Origin: a bacterium
GTDB taxonomy: Bacteria; Patescibacteriota; Minisyncoccia; Phycocordibacterales; UBA5272
Length of the DNA: 38,577 nucleotides
Direction: 5' to 3'
Assembly: GCA_023267475.1 (NCBI GenBank)
Contig: JAHFND010000001.1
Location: 1-38,577 of the forward strand
Each line of letters begins with the position of its first letter. The first letter of the stretch is position 1. The notes below the pieces were generated by a model, which was not told the DNA's origin, ran no database searches, and saw only the letters and a list, made by a program, of their open reading frames with translations. The position numbers and the translations under genes are program-made. Positions 22,718-30,707 of this stretch are shown in pieces.

Positions 22718-23650
22718 ATGATACAAATTCTCAAAAGGATAATAATTATCATTATCGTCGTCATAATAATCGATAGGGCATTTTCGTATTTGTTCATGAA
22801 TTTTATTTTTAAGAAAACCATATCAGGGGAGAGTGGTGGAACGATAAATAATGTGATTAATAGACATAATAATTTAGATTTTCTAATTCTTGGTGCATCG
22901 CGTGCGAAGCATGGAATAGACCCGAAGTATCTTACAGCACTCGGAAATGATGGTTTTAATTTAGGAATAAATGGTACGAGTATTTTAAATAGTCTACTTG
23001 TACTGGATATTCTTATACAGAATAATGCGAAGCCTAAGACTGTAGTAGTGCAGGCAGATTTATTTGAATTCGTTAAAGGATTCGATCCTTATGTTTCTGA
23101 GCAGGCGAAAAAGGTTTATCCATACGACACAGAACTTATAAGAGAATATGTGCGTAATGCAGGTAAAGTAGAACAAGTTAAATATTTTTTTGAGACATAT
23201 CGTCTTAACAGAAAGATATTGAATGTGGCAGTTAATTTCTTTAAAAGAAATACTATAAATATTGGAAATGGGTATGTCGGATTAACTAATACTACTGCAG
23301 TACCTGATGATATATCAGTGTCAGGGGATTATGTATATGACAGTGGTGGGGTGCACGCGGAGTCTGTAAAAAAGATTAAAAAATTAGCCGATGAAAACAA
23401 TATAAAGTTGATAATTGTATTTCCTCCTTTTTATAAAAACGTTTCTTATAATAAATTAGAGCAAAAGCGAATAGATGATGATTTCACAAATAGCGGTATT
23501 ACAGTTATAGATATGTCTGATGTGGAAAAGTATAAAGAATTAGAGGGAATAGAAAATTGGAGGGATTCATTTCATTTTAATTCTGTTGGAGCAGAAAAGT
23601 TCTCTATTCTTTTGAATGAGGAGATAAAGAAGAGGAATACTGGGAGGTAG
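22718..23650 (+). CDS. SGNH-like extracytoplasmic acyltransferase partner
   Basis: 310 aa, bitopic: membrane anchor at residues 7-18, then an extracellular SGNH-hydrolase-like domain. Block I FLILGASRAKHGID with nucleophile candidate Ser61; C-terminal DSFHFN with Asp283 and His286, the Asp-x-x-His catalytic pair. Same layout as AlgJ/AlgX/DltD-like partners that complete acyl transfer started by an MBOAT protein. Start taken at 22718 (1 nt after the MBOAT stop, TAGTATG) because the longer ORF overlaps the upstream gene by 56 nt. Confidence 0.83.
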   Translation: MIQILKRIIIIIIVVIIIDRAFSYLFMNFIFKKTISGESGGTINNVINRHNNLDFLILGASRAKHGIDPKYLTALGNDGFNLGINGTSILNSLLVLDILIQNNAKPKTVVVQADLFEFVKGFDPYVSEQAKKVYPYDTELIREYVRNAGKVEQVKYFFETYRLNRKILNVAVNFFKRNTINIGNGYVGLTNTTAVPDDISVSGDYVYDSGGVHAESVKKIKKLADENNIKLIIVFPPFYKNVSYNKLEQKRIDDDFTNSGITVIDMSDVEKYKELEGIENWRDSFHFNSVGAEKFSILLNEEIKKRNTGR

Positions 23651-23651
23651 C

Positions 23652-23733
23652 TGATGGAGAGAGTGGGATGTTCGGTCACAAAACTACCTCACTTCGTTCG
23701 AAGTAGTTTCGCGACCCCGTATTCGAATCCCAC
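23652..23733. repeat. tRNA-Ser 3'-end copy carrying a palindromic insert
   Basis: TGATGGAGAGAGTGGGAT (23652-23669) copies the 3' end of the neighbouring tRNA-Ser at 16 of 18 positions, including its CCA complement. It is followed by palindrome GGTCACAAAACTAC (23674-23687) / GTAGTTTCGCGACC (23703-23716), then ATTCGAATCCCAC, the opposite strand of the T-arm. Outer arms GTGGGAT (23663-23669) / ATCCCAC (23727-23733). 14-bp direct repeat GGAGAGAGTGGGAT at 23656-23669 and 23796-23809. Same plan as 9719-9792. Confidence 0.78.
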
Positions 23734-23734
23734 C

Positions 23735-23758
23735 GAAAAGTGATGCAGATCACTTTTC
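23735..23758. repeat. Perfect hairpin between tRNA-Ser and its partial copy
   Basis: 10-bp inverted repeat GAAAAGTGAT / ATCACTTTTC, loop GCAG. The core AAAAGTGAT is shared with the tRNA-Phe-linked hairpin, and the loop with 9804-9807. Minus-strand transcription through it ends in no T-run. Confidence 0.7.
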
Positions 23759-23791
23759 TTCTCTACGCAGTTTTTCACTACGTTCAAAACT

Positions 23792-23881
23792 TGGCGGAGA
23801 GAGTGGGATTCGAACCCACGGACCTAATAAAAGGTCGACGGTTTAGTAAACCGTTGATTTAAACCACTCATCCATCTCTCC
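23792..23881 (-). tRNA. tRNA-Ser with anticodon ACT (unusual)
   Basis: 90 nt with encoded CCA. Class II tRNA: acceptor GGAGAGA/TCTCTCC, discriminator G as in tRNA-Ser, long variable arm GACC(TTTTATTA)GGTC, T-arm GTGGGTTCGAATCCCAC. Anticodon stem ACGGT/ACCGT is perfect and the 7-nt loop is TTACTAA, giving anticodon ACT where GCT would be usual. The neighbour 23906-23995 already provides GCT, so this gene is either redundant or altered. Confidence 0.85.
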
Positions 23882-23905
23882 ATGGTTTGTCTTTGGAAAC
23901 GTCTT

Positions 23906-23995
23906 TGGCGGAGACGATGGGATTTGAACCCATGAGGGGCGTGAACCCCTGCCTCGTTAGCAGTGAGGTGCCTTCGACCACTCAGCCACGTCTCC
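23906..23995 (-). tRNA. tRNA-Ser (GCT)
   Basis: 90 nt with encoded CCA. Acceptor GGAGACG/CGTCTCC, discriminator G, anticodon loop CTGCTAA (GCT), one A-C mismatch at the base of the anticodon loop, long variable arm GGGGTTCACGCCCC, T-loop TTCAAAT. 24 nt upstream of tRNA-Ser(ACT) on the same strand. Confidence 0.93.
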
Positions 23996-24038
23996 GAATG
24001 CGTTCTATTCTAACATAATTTATTTATATTGGTATTTC

Positions 24039-24599
24039 TTATTTTCTCTTAAAAAATTCTTCAATATCTATCTCATACCATTCTTTTGGAATTTTTTCTT
24101 TAAACCAAATACTGCGTTCATAATCATCAAGTTCTGTTGCGATAACCCATGTAAGTACAACAACAAATACTATAGAAAATATTGCCACTGCACCTATAAG
24201 AAGATTTTCATAATTGAACACCATAGAAAGTGCAATTAAAATAAACGAAGGAGCACCTACTAAAATGTGCATCATTATAGGTAGCTGCTCGTCTCTGTAC
24301 AAAAGAAATGTTTCAAGATCTTTTTGTAGTACACATTTAGAAATTATCTTATATTCTTTAAAGACGGATTCTACAGCTATTGAGGCAAATATCACATATA
24401 TAAAAGCCACTAAAGGCATTATCATAAACAAAATTGGATTCTCTGATTGCTTACTAAAAATTATTCCGTGATCATATAGGCCATATTTCCAAATGAGGAC
24501 CATTATAAATCCAGAGACAAGAGGTTTGAACACTATAGGTAAATGTCGGTTCACTGTATTCCAATTTCTGTTCCAGGGTATAAAGTTTCTTTTTTTCAT
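24039..24599 (-). CDS. Hypothetical membrane protein with four helices
   Basis: 186 aa, no recognised family. Four hydrophobic segments at about residues 27-43, 56-74, 108-128 and 133-153, separated by a charged loop (EYKIISKCVLQKDLETFLLYRDEQ), with a charged C-terminal tail (KEKIPKEWYEIDIEEFFKRK). Both ends are predicted cytosolic. It lies alone downstream of the tRNA-Ser pair, divergent from the 24758 gene. Confidence 0.75.
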   Translation of the reverse strand: MKKRNFIPWNRNWNTVNRHLPIVFKPLVSGFIMVLIWKYGLYDHGIIFSKQSENPILFMIMPLVAFIYVIFASIAVESVFKEYKIISKCVLQKDLETFLLYRDEQLPIMMHILVGAPSFILIALSMVFNYENLLIGAVAIFSIVFVVVLTWVIATELDDYERSIWFKEKIPKEWYEIDIEEFFKRK

Positions 24600-24693
24600 G
24601 TGTTAATAAAATACTATGTTTTTATAATCGTTTAGTCAATCTTTATTAAGATGTGAAGTGATATTTCCTATCCCCACTTTACTTCTTGTAACT

Positions 24694-24735
24694 TGCTATA
24701 CTAATAATAAGAACTTCTTTGTTCTTGGATATTAG
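24694..24735 (+). promoter_or_regulatory. Promoter and leader hairpin of the 24758 gene
   Basis: TGCTATACT (hexamer TATACT 24697-24702) followed by a leader with nested stems CTAATA (24701-24706) / TATTAG (24730-24735) and AAGAAC (24709-24714) / GTTCTT (24721-24726). The leader is about 50 nt, long for this genome. Confidence 0.5.
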
Positions 24736-24757
24736 TATTTTAATCTTCTAAATAAAT

Positions 24758-25321
24758 ATGAATAAATTATATATGGGTACAGTGATTGCGCTTGCTACAA
24801 TTTCATTTGTAAGTGCGCAGGATACTCCAAAGCCAGTTCCTCCACAAGTAGCGCCTATGATGACTACTGGGGATGCGACAATTGATGCACAGATCAAAGC
24901 GCTTAACATGGAGATGGAAACTAAGATAAAAGCAATCCGTGATGATTACTTATCTAGAATTAAGACAATTGTAGGTGATAAGAAGCCGATGATGGCCTCA
25001 ACTACACCTCGTGGAATGATGGAGGGAAAGAAAAAGGGATTTGATGATGGTAAGAAAATGGGGCGACCATTTGCTTCTTCAACAGACGGCACAATGAGAC
25101 CACCTATGATGCGAAGAGAAGATGGCCAAGGTGAACAAGGAGACAGGGGTGACAATAGAGGAGAAGGTCAGAGGCCTCTTCCTCCACAAGGACAAATGGG
25201 AGATAGTGTAGGTCCACGTATCCAGAATTTCTTTAGAGGATTCTTTGGTGGACAAGGACAATCAAATGATAATAGAGGATCATCAAATGGTAATGATTTA
25301 GGACCTAAACCAAATAACTAA
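24758..25321 (+). CDS. Secreted low-complexity protein
   Basis: 187 aa. Signal peptide at residues 1-20 (MNKLYMGTVIALATISFVSA, cleavage before QDTPKP). A short conserved-looking helical segment (DAQIKALNMEMETKIKAIRDDYLSRI, about residues 44-69) is followed by a Gly/Asp/Pro/Asn/Gln-rich tail with MRPPMMRRED and GQGEQGDRGDN runs, expected to be disordered. Probably an exported surface or adhesive protein; no family recognised. Terminator shared with comF follows. Confidence 0.7.
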   Translation: MNKLYMGTVIALATISFVSAQDTPKPVPPQVAPMMTTGDATIDAQIKALNMEMETKIKAIRDDYLSRIKTIVGDKKPMMASTTPRGMMEGKKKGFDDGKKMGRPFASSTDGTMRPPMMRREDGQGEQGDRGDNRGEGQRPLPPQGQMGDSVGPRIQNFFRGFFGGQGQSNDNRGSSNGNDLGPKPNN

Positions 25322-25330
25322 TTTTGGTTT

Positions 25331-25372
25331 TAAAATAAATAAGCGCGCCTTACGGCGCGCTTATTTATTTTA
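25331..25372. terminator. Bidirectional terminator between 24758 gene and comF
   Basis: At least 18-bp perfect stem AAAATAAATAAGCGCGCC (25332-25349) / 25354-25371, loop TTAC, T-rich on both strands. Its right arm includes the comF stop codon (25370-25372). Confidence 0.92.
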
Positions 25373-25966
25373 ATGAGCTAAAGTTATTGCATTCACGCTT
25401 CTTGCACCATTTTTCAATAAAACTTTTCTTGCCTCATCTAGTGTCGCGCCAGTTGTAGTAACATCATCTATTAAAATTATATTCATATCAGCAACTGAAG
25501 ATTTTAAATCAAAGCTATTTTTTTGATTTTTTATTCTTTCACCACGAGTTTTAGTAGTCACTTGGCGCTTTTTATTTTTAAAACGTATAAGAATATCACT
25601 TCTTGTCGATACGTTCTTTTCTTTAGAAATTTCTTTTGCTATGAGTTCTGCTTGATTATACCCACGCATATATTTTCTTAGTGTTGGCATTGGGATAGGT
25701 ATCAATATTGAGTCAGGTGGTATAGAAAATTTATACCCTCTGATAAGCGGGAGAATTAAATCGCGTCTATGATGATATTTTATTGCGTGGATTATATCTT
25801 TTACTCTTTTATCTTTAAAACTATAAAGACTGTGAATGTATAAGTATGGAGAGTCTACAGGTTTTTTGAAAGAAGGAAGACAATCATCACATAAATTTTT
25901 ACCTTCTTTCTTACATATAAAACAAGAAGGTGGAAATATTATGTTTATTAGCTTTATAGTCCACAT
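25370..25966 (-). CDS. comF: ComF family phosphoribosyltransferase-like protein
   Basis: 198 aa. N-terminal zinc-ribbon-like cysteines CFICKKEGKNLCDDC, central RGYNQAELIA, and the PRPP-binding motif ILIDDVTTTGATLDEA near the C-terminus, in standard order for ComF. In transformable bacteria ComF works with DNA uptake; here it is divergent from the type IV pilus locus by 54 nt, which fits a competence role for the pilus (inference). Start is the most upstream ATG; no Shine-Dalgarno site. Confidence 0.93.
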   Translation of the reverse strand: MWTIKLINIIFPPSCFICKKEGKNLCDDCLPSFKKPVDSPYLYIHSLYSFKDKRVKDIIHAIKYHHRRDLILPLIRGYKFSIPPDSILIPIPMPTLRKYMRGYNQAELIAKEISKEKNVSTRSDILIRFKNKKRQVTTKTRGERIKNQKNSFDLKSSVADMNIILIDDVTTTGATLDEARKVLLKNGARSVNAITLAH

Positions 25967-26003
25967 GTAAGTAGTTTATACATGAAATGACAAGAGGTTA
26001 CAG

Positions 26004-26011
26004 TGTATACT
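26004..26011 (+). promoter_or_regulatory. -10 promoter of the pilM operon
   Basis: TGTATACT, hexamer TATACT at 26006-26011, 9 nt before ATG 26021; leaderless start for the first gene of the pilus operon. Confidence 0.6.
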
Positions 26012-26020
26012 TAAGTATAT

Positions 26021-27088
26021 ATGTTTCCTTTCTTTAAAAAAGAAGAATTAGGTCAGGCTATTGGACTTGATATAGGATCTTCATCTATTAAGGTTGTTCA
26101 ACTTCGTCGCGAGAAAGAAAAAATAATTTTGGAAACCTACGGTGAAATAGCTCTTGGTCCATATGGTGGTATGCAAGTAGGGCAGGCTGTTCATTTAGGA
26201 GAGGAAAAAACTATTGAGGCAATAAATGATGTGTTGAAGGAGGCAAAGATTACTGCGCGTGATGCAGTAGTTGCTATCGACCCTTCATCTGCTTATGTGT
26301 CTTTGGTTAAAGTACCTAAAGTAGACGACAATGAATTAAAGACAATGATGCCACTTGAGGCACGTAAGTATATTCCTGTTCCTTTGTCTGAAGTTCAGAT
26401 GGATTGGTGGCATATTCCTATGACTGTAAATATCGGGAAAGAAGAGAGAATGGTAAATGTGGTGCTAGCAGCTGTGAGTAATGAAACAATGACTGCGTAT
26501 GACAGAATAGTTCAAAAAATTGGTCTTAAAAATGTCGAATATGAAATACATGGGTATAGTATTGTTCGTAGTTGTTCACCGAAGACGCAAGGGATGATTC
26601 TTTATGTAGATATCGGAGCGCAATACACTACTTTATCACTTGTTTTTCAAAATACAGTGCTTGATATGCATGTTATATCACGAGGTTCACAAGACAGTAC
26701 CATTCAACTTTCTAAAGCACTTTCGATTCCGATAGAAACTGCTGAAGATACAAAACGTACATTTGGATATCTTGGTGATTCATCTAATCTTTATATTAAA
26801 GATGTCATGCAACTTTCTAGTTATCCACTGTTTGGTGAGGTTGCACGTCTATCACTAATGTTCGAAAGAAAGTATAATCAGAATATAGAAGGAATAATTT
26901 TATCAGGTGGTGGAGCAAGAGTTCCTGGTGTTATTGATGTTTACAATCAAACTGTACACATAGCAGGAAGAGTAGCTACACCATTTGAGCAGATTGATGT
27001 TCCGCCATTTCTTCATGAGATGATAGAACGTATCGGTCCGACTTATGCAGTAGCAGTCGGATGTGCTCTGAAAAAATTAGTTCCATAA
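26021..27088 (+). CDS. pilM: Type IV pilus inner-membrane assembly protein PilM
   Basis: Actin-like cytosolic protein of the pilus alignment complex. 355 aa with the FtsA/actin-like nucleotide motif GLDIGSSSIKVVQL (residues 15-28), VDIGAQYTTLSLV as second phosphate loop, and ILSGGGARVPGV as the adenosine motif. Binds the N-terminus of PilN. First gene of a run of tightly spaced genes (gaps 1-8 nt) through pilB. Confidence 0.95.
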   Translation: MFPFFKKEELGQAIGLDIGSSSIKVVQLRREKEKIILETYGEIALGPYGGMQVGQAVHLGEEKTIEAINDVLKEAKITARDAVVAIDPSSAYVSLVKVPKVDDNELKTMMPLEARKYIPVPLSEVQMDWWHIPMTVNIGKEERMVNVVLAAVSNETMTAYDRIVQKIGLKNVEYEIHGYSIVRSCSPKTQGMILYVDIGAQYTTLSLVFQNTVLDMHVISRGSQDSTIQLSKALSIPIETAEDTKRTFGYLGDSSNLYIKDVMQLSSYPLFGEVARLSLMFERKYNQNIEGIILSGGGARVPGVIDVYNQTVHIAGRVATPFEQIDVPPFLHEMIERIGPTYAVAVGCALKKLVP

Positions 27089-27095
27089 AATATTC

Positions 27096-27872
27096 ATGCC
27101 GTTTTCATTTAAACCAACAGAAGCAAATACTGGAGAGCAAGCTCAAGTACCAAATGTAGAAGGAGTCATCCCTCCATCTAACATTTCTTCTTCGTCATCT
27201 AAAGATACTTTTTCTACAAGATTTTCTGCAGAAGGTAGGGGTATAGTACAGACAGTATTAATGGCTGTCTTTGGTTTTTCTATTCTAGTGACGATTGTAC
27301 TATTTGGATATAATTTTTATTTAAATTCTCAAATCGATAATAAAAAAGCAGAACTCGATAACTACGAAAAACAATTCGGGTCACTACAGTTACAAGATAT
27401 GCAAGCTTTATCAAGTAGAATGAAAATGGTATCGACTTTAGTGAAAGAACACCCTTCTGTTCGTGTAGCGTTTCGTCTTTTAGAAGACAGTGTGGAGAAT
27501 CCAGTTATATATAAGAGTTTTGATTTACATTTTTCAGAAAGTTCTCATGCTTATGAGTTATCTCTTGCAGCGAATGCACCTGACTATCATTCAGTGGTTA
27601 ATCAGATGGACACATTTAAAAGAAAGCCATTCTCTGATTATGTTAAAAATGTTGTTATTAGTGGCCTCAAGCCAGACACTTCAGGTAAAGTTACATTTAA
27701 TTTAAAAATGCCTATAACTATCACAGGTGTATTACCAGAAGGTCTAACTTCAAAAGATGTACCACAAGCGACATCTTCTATCTCTGTCGCAACTTCTACA
27801 ATTAATTCTATAAAGGTAAGCACAAGCACTACCTCTACAAGTACATCTAATGTGACAACTAAGAAACCATAA
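27096..27872 (+). CDS. pilN: PilN-like type IV pilus assembly protein
   Basis: 258 aa, bitopic: long flexible cytosolic N-terminus (1-48, Ser-rich), transmembrane helix about residues 51-76, then a coiled coil and an alpha/beta extracytoplasmic domain ending in a Ser/Thr-rich tail (ISVATSTINSIKVSTSTT). Position between pilM and pilO and the topology decide the name; sequence likeness to classical PilN is weak. Confidence 0.75.
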   Translation: MPFSFKPTEANTGEQAQVPNVEGVIPPSNISSSSSKDTFSTRFSAEGRGIVQTVLMAVFGFSILVTIVLFGYNFYLNSQIDNKKAELDNYEKQFGSLQLQDMQALSSRMKMVSTLVKEHPSVRVAFRLLEDSVENPVIYKSFDLHFSESSHAYELSLAANAPDYHSVVNQMDTFKRKPFSDYVKNVVISGLKPDTSGKVTFNLKMPITITGVLPEGLTSKDVPQATSSISVATSTINSIKVSTSTTSTSTSNVTTKKP

Positions 27873-27876
27873 CATT

Positions 27877-28431
27877 ATGTCAAAAAATCTCTTAAACTTA
27901 CTTCTTTTAGTTTCAACTGTAGTGATTTTTTATGTGGTTGTGAGTCCTTTATATACAGGGTCAGGTACAATATGGCAACCAGAACAGGGAATAGTATCAC
28001 TTAGAAATACAAATACACAATACGATGAAGCTTTAAATAAGGCTCAGACTTTAATACAAGATGCGAAAAGCCTTCGCTCAAAGTATGACGGTGTCCCACA
28101 AGATACAAAAACTAAATTAAAGGTGATGGTTCCAGACAGAAAAGATATTGATCCAGTTAGAATGGTGAGTGAGGTAAATACAATAGCTAACATGTCAGGA
28201 GTTTCTCTTTCAGATTTATCTTACACAGAAGGCATAGGCGTAGGCAATAAGGGTTCTTATACTATTTCTTTTTCAGTAAAAACAACTTACAATAAATTTA
28301 AGGAAATTATGCGTAATTATGAAACAAGTCTTAGATTATATTCAATACAAAGCGTAGTGTTTGCTATACCAGAAACAGATAGTAGTATAATTCCTTTCCA
28401 AGTTAAAATGGATACCTACTATATAAAATAA
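27877..28431 (+). CDS. pilO: PilO-like type IV pilus assembly protein
   Basis: 184 aa. N-terminal membrane helix (residues 4-24, LLNLLLLVSTVVIFYVVV), coiled coil (about 42-65), then a ferredoxin-like domain ending in VKMDTYYIK. Named by order and topology: PilO pairs with PilN in the periplasmic alignment complex. Gap of 4 nt from pilN and 1 nt to the next gene. Confidence 0.78.
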   Translation: MSKNLLNLLLLVSTVVIFYVVVSPLYTGSGTIWQPEQGIVSLRNTNTQYDEALNKAQTLIQDAKSLRSKYDGVPQDTKTKLKVMVPDRKDIDPVRMVSEVNTIANMSGVSLSDLSYTEGIGVGNKGSYTISFSVKTTYNKFKEIMRNYETSLRLYSIQSVVFAIPETDSSIIPFQVKMDTYYIK

Positions 28432-28432
28432 T

Positions 28433-28768
28433 ATGCAACTTCCATCATTTTTTGTACAAAAGAAAACCTTAGTAGTAGAGACTATAGTTTTAGTTATATT
28501 TCTTGTTGGAGTTTATTATCTGTACACAATATTTAGTGAACAAACTCCAGTAGCTACAAGTTCACAAAATAACCAACTATTAGGCCAAAATCTTACACTT
28601 TTTTTGAAAGCAGAAAGTCAGGATAAATTGTCATTCGATACTTCTTCATTCATGAGTCAGCCTCTTATTTCGCAACTACAAGATTTTACTGAGACAATAT
28701 TGCCAGCATCTTCTCGTGGAAGAGACGATCCATTTGCACCTTATGCTTTTACTAGATCTATTCGTTAG
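28433..28768 (+). CDS. Small PilP-like pilus protein
   Basis: 111 aa. Membrane helix at about residues 15-34, short extracytoplasmic part, and the C-terminal motif GRDDPFAPY, which echoes the RDPF-P motif of PilP. PilP normally bridges to the secretin PilQ; no secretin is seen here and none is expected in a cell without an outer membrane, so the role must differ. Overlaps the pilB start by 26 nt. Confidence 0.6.
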   Translation: MQLPSFFVQKKTLVVETIVLVIFLVGVYYLYTIFSEQTPVATSSQNNQLLGQNLTLFLKAESQDKLSFDTSSFMSQPLISQLQDFTETILPASSRGRDDPFAPYAFTRSIR

Positions 28769-30503
28769 TCAAAATAAATTAACTGAACTTGAAGCAAAAG
28801 ATATTGAATCTGATCTTTCGCTTCGTGATGACATGCTTGTGGATACTGCTTTGCTTCAGAAGGGTATTAAGTCAGACGAAGTTACTGAAGTGAGAAGTGT
28901 CTTATATGGACTACCTATTTATAAAAATGAAATACCAGAGGATAAGGAACTTACAAAATATATAAGTGTCACTCAGTCTAAGCAGTTACTCGCAGTACCT
29001 ATAGAATTAAAAGATGGAGTATTGTCTGTGGGGGTAGTGGATCCAGAGCATGCAAATGTGTTAGATAGTTTACAATTTTTATTTGGTACAGATCATCAGG
29101 CTTATAAAGTTTATTTAATAACTTATGATGCATACAAGAAACATTTTGGAATAGTAGAGTCTGATAATAATACTTCAGACATTAAAGCGTCTCTTACAGG
29201 AAAAGTAGATGAAGGGAAAGAGATATCTTATATATCAAAAGATGATACACAAGAAAAAGAGAAAGAGGGTCTAAATGAAAATATGGATTTGTCAGATGTC
29301 TCAGGGTTACTTGATGAAGGGTTAGCGAAACTACCCATACCAGATATTTTTAGTGCGATACTTCGTTATGCTATAGACAATGGTGCCAGTGATATTCACA
29401 TAGAGCATATAGGTACTGCAGTTAGAGCACGTGTTCGAATGGATGGACAACTAGAAACAATTACAACTCTCCCAGTAAAAATGCATCCTATGCTTGTGGC
29501 ACGTATAAAGATTCTTTGTTCTATAAAACTCGATGAAAAGAGAAAGCCACAAGACGGAAGATTCAGTACTAAATTTGGTGATCATACAATAGATTATCGT
29601 GTGTCTACTTTTCCTGGATATTATGGTGAGAAAGTAGTGCTTCGTATTTTGGATAGCTATAAAGGAGTCCGTCCTATTGATACTCTAGGTTTTAGAGATC
29701 AACAAATGAAAGAAATTCGTGAAGCCCTTGCTCGTCCATATGGAATGATACTAATCTGTGGACCTACAGGATCTGGAAAGACAACTACTCTTTATTCGAT
29801 GTTGAATGAAATCGATCGAGAACACAGAAATGTGGTTTCTCTTGAAGATCCAATAGAATATAATGTGCCCTCAATGAATCAATCTCAAGTTTTTCCAGAG
29901 ATTGGATATACATTCGCTTCTGGTCTTCGTTCTATTTTACGTCAAGATCCTGACGTAATCATGGTGGGAGAAATTCGTGATGCTGAAACTGCACAGCTTG
30001 CCATTCAAGCAGCTCTAACTGGTCACTTAGTGTTCTCTACTATTCACACTAATACTGCAATCGGTGTAGTAACTCGTTTGTTAGATATGGGTATAGAACC
30101 ATATCTTATTGCTCCAACTATTATTGCAACAATTGGACAGAGACTTTCAAGACAAATTGCTGAAGGATGTGCAGTTCCTATGCAGATGACAGCAGGACTT
30201 ACAGAGATGGTGAATGAATCATTTAAAGATTTGCCAGACGAATTTAAAAAGAATTTTCCACTAGATAAACCACTAAATGAAGCAAAACCAAATGTTAAAT
30301 TTGCGAATGGTATGAAGGGAAGAGTGCCAGTGTTTGAAGTTTTGACATTCACTCAAGACATAGAAGAAGCTGTACTACATAGTAAAGGAGAAGAAGAGAT
30401 ATGGAAATTGGCGCGTGCAAATGGAATGATAACTATGAAAGAAGATGCGATTATAAAGTGTATTGAGGGTGTTATACCGTTTGTCGAAATAAACGAACTA
30501 TAA
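28743..30503 (+). CDS. pilB: Type IV pilus extension ATPase PilB
   Basis: Hexameric motor for pilin polymerisation. 586 aa from ATG 28743, which overlaps the upstream gene by 26 nt; the ATG at 28716 would overlap by 53. N-terminal domain (residues 1-140) resembles MshEN but has no RLG-type cyclic-di-GMP motif. Walker A GPTGSGKTT (340-348), SLEDPIEYN, RQDPDVIMVGEIRDAETA, His box STIHTN. The C-terminal zinc tetracysteine motif found in most PilB proteins is missing: only one Cys (EGCAVP) remains in that region. Confidence 0.95.
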   Translation: MLLLDLFVSQNKLTELEAKDIESDLSLRDDMLVDTALLQKGIKSDEVTEVRSVLYGLPIYKNEIPEDKELTKYISVTQSKQLLAVPIELKDGVLSVGVVDPEHANVLDSLQFLFGTDHQAYKVYLITYDAYKKHFGIVESDNNTSDIKASLTGKVDEGKEISYISKDDTQEKEKEGLNENMDLSDVSGLLDEGLAKLPIPDIFSAILRYAIDNGASDIHIEHIGTAVRARVRMDGQLETITTLPVKMHPMLVARIKILCSIKLDEKRKPQDGRFSTKFGDHTIDYRVSTFPGYYGEKVVLRILDSYKGVRPIDTLGFRDQQMKEIREALARPYGMILICGPTGSGKTTTLYSMLNEIDREHRNVVSLEDPIEYNVPSMNQSQVFPEIGYTFASGLRSILRQDPDVIMVGEIRDAETAQLAIQAALTGHLVFSTIHTNTAIGVVTRLLDMGIEPYLIAPTIIATIGQRLSRQIAEGCAVPMQMTAGLTEMVNESFKDLPDEFKKNFPLDKPLNEAKPNVKFANGMKGRVPVFEVLTFTQDIEEAVLHSKGEEEIWKLARANGMITMKEDAIIKCIEGVIPFVEINEL

Positions 30504-30504
30504 G

Positions 30505-30623
30505 TTGTCTATAAAATAAGCAATTATTTCGTTGGAAGAATTTTTTGTTCCCACAATGTACTATGTGTACATTTTAGTCACAAAAAATTCTTCCGCCTCG
30601 TACTAATCTTATTTTCTAAACAA
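30505..30623. repeat. Palindromic intergenic element R5
   Basis: Between pilB and pilT. Outer arms TTGTCTATAAAATAAG (30505-30520) / 30608-30623 (14 of 16). Middle stem GGAAGAATTTTTTGT (30534-30548) / 30580-30594, perfect 15 bp. Apex AATGTAC (30555-30561) / GTACATT (30567-30573). Nearly identical to R1 in its core. Confidence 0.82.
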
Positions 30624-30673
30624 ATGAATTCTATAAAATATTGACTATCAACTGCCCTATGTTAGTTATGCAA

Positions 30674-30701
30674 TTGTTTTTCATAACTCGCTTGTTATAC
30701 T
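30674..30701 (+). promoter_or_regulatory. Promoter of pilT
   Basis: TTGTTT (30674-30679), 16-nt spacer, TATACT (30696-30701); 6 nt before ATG 30708, leaderless. Separates pilT-pilC from the pilM-pilB operon. Confidence 0.65.
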
Positions 30702-30707
30702 AAAAAT

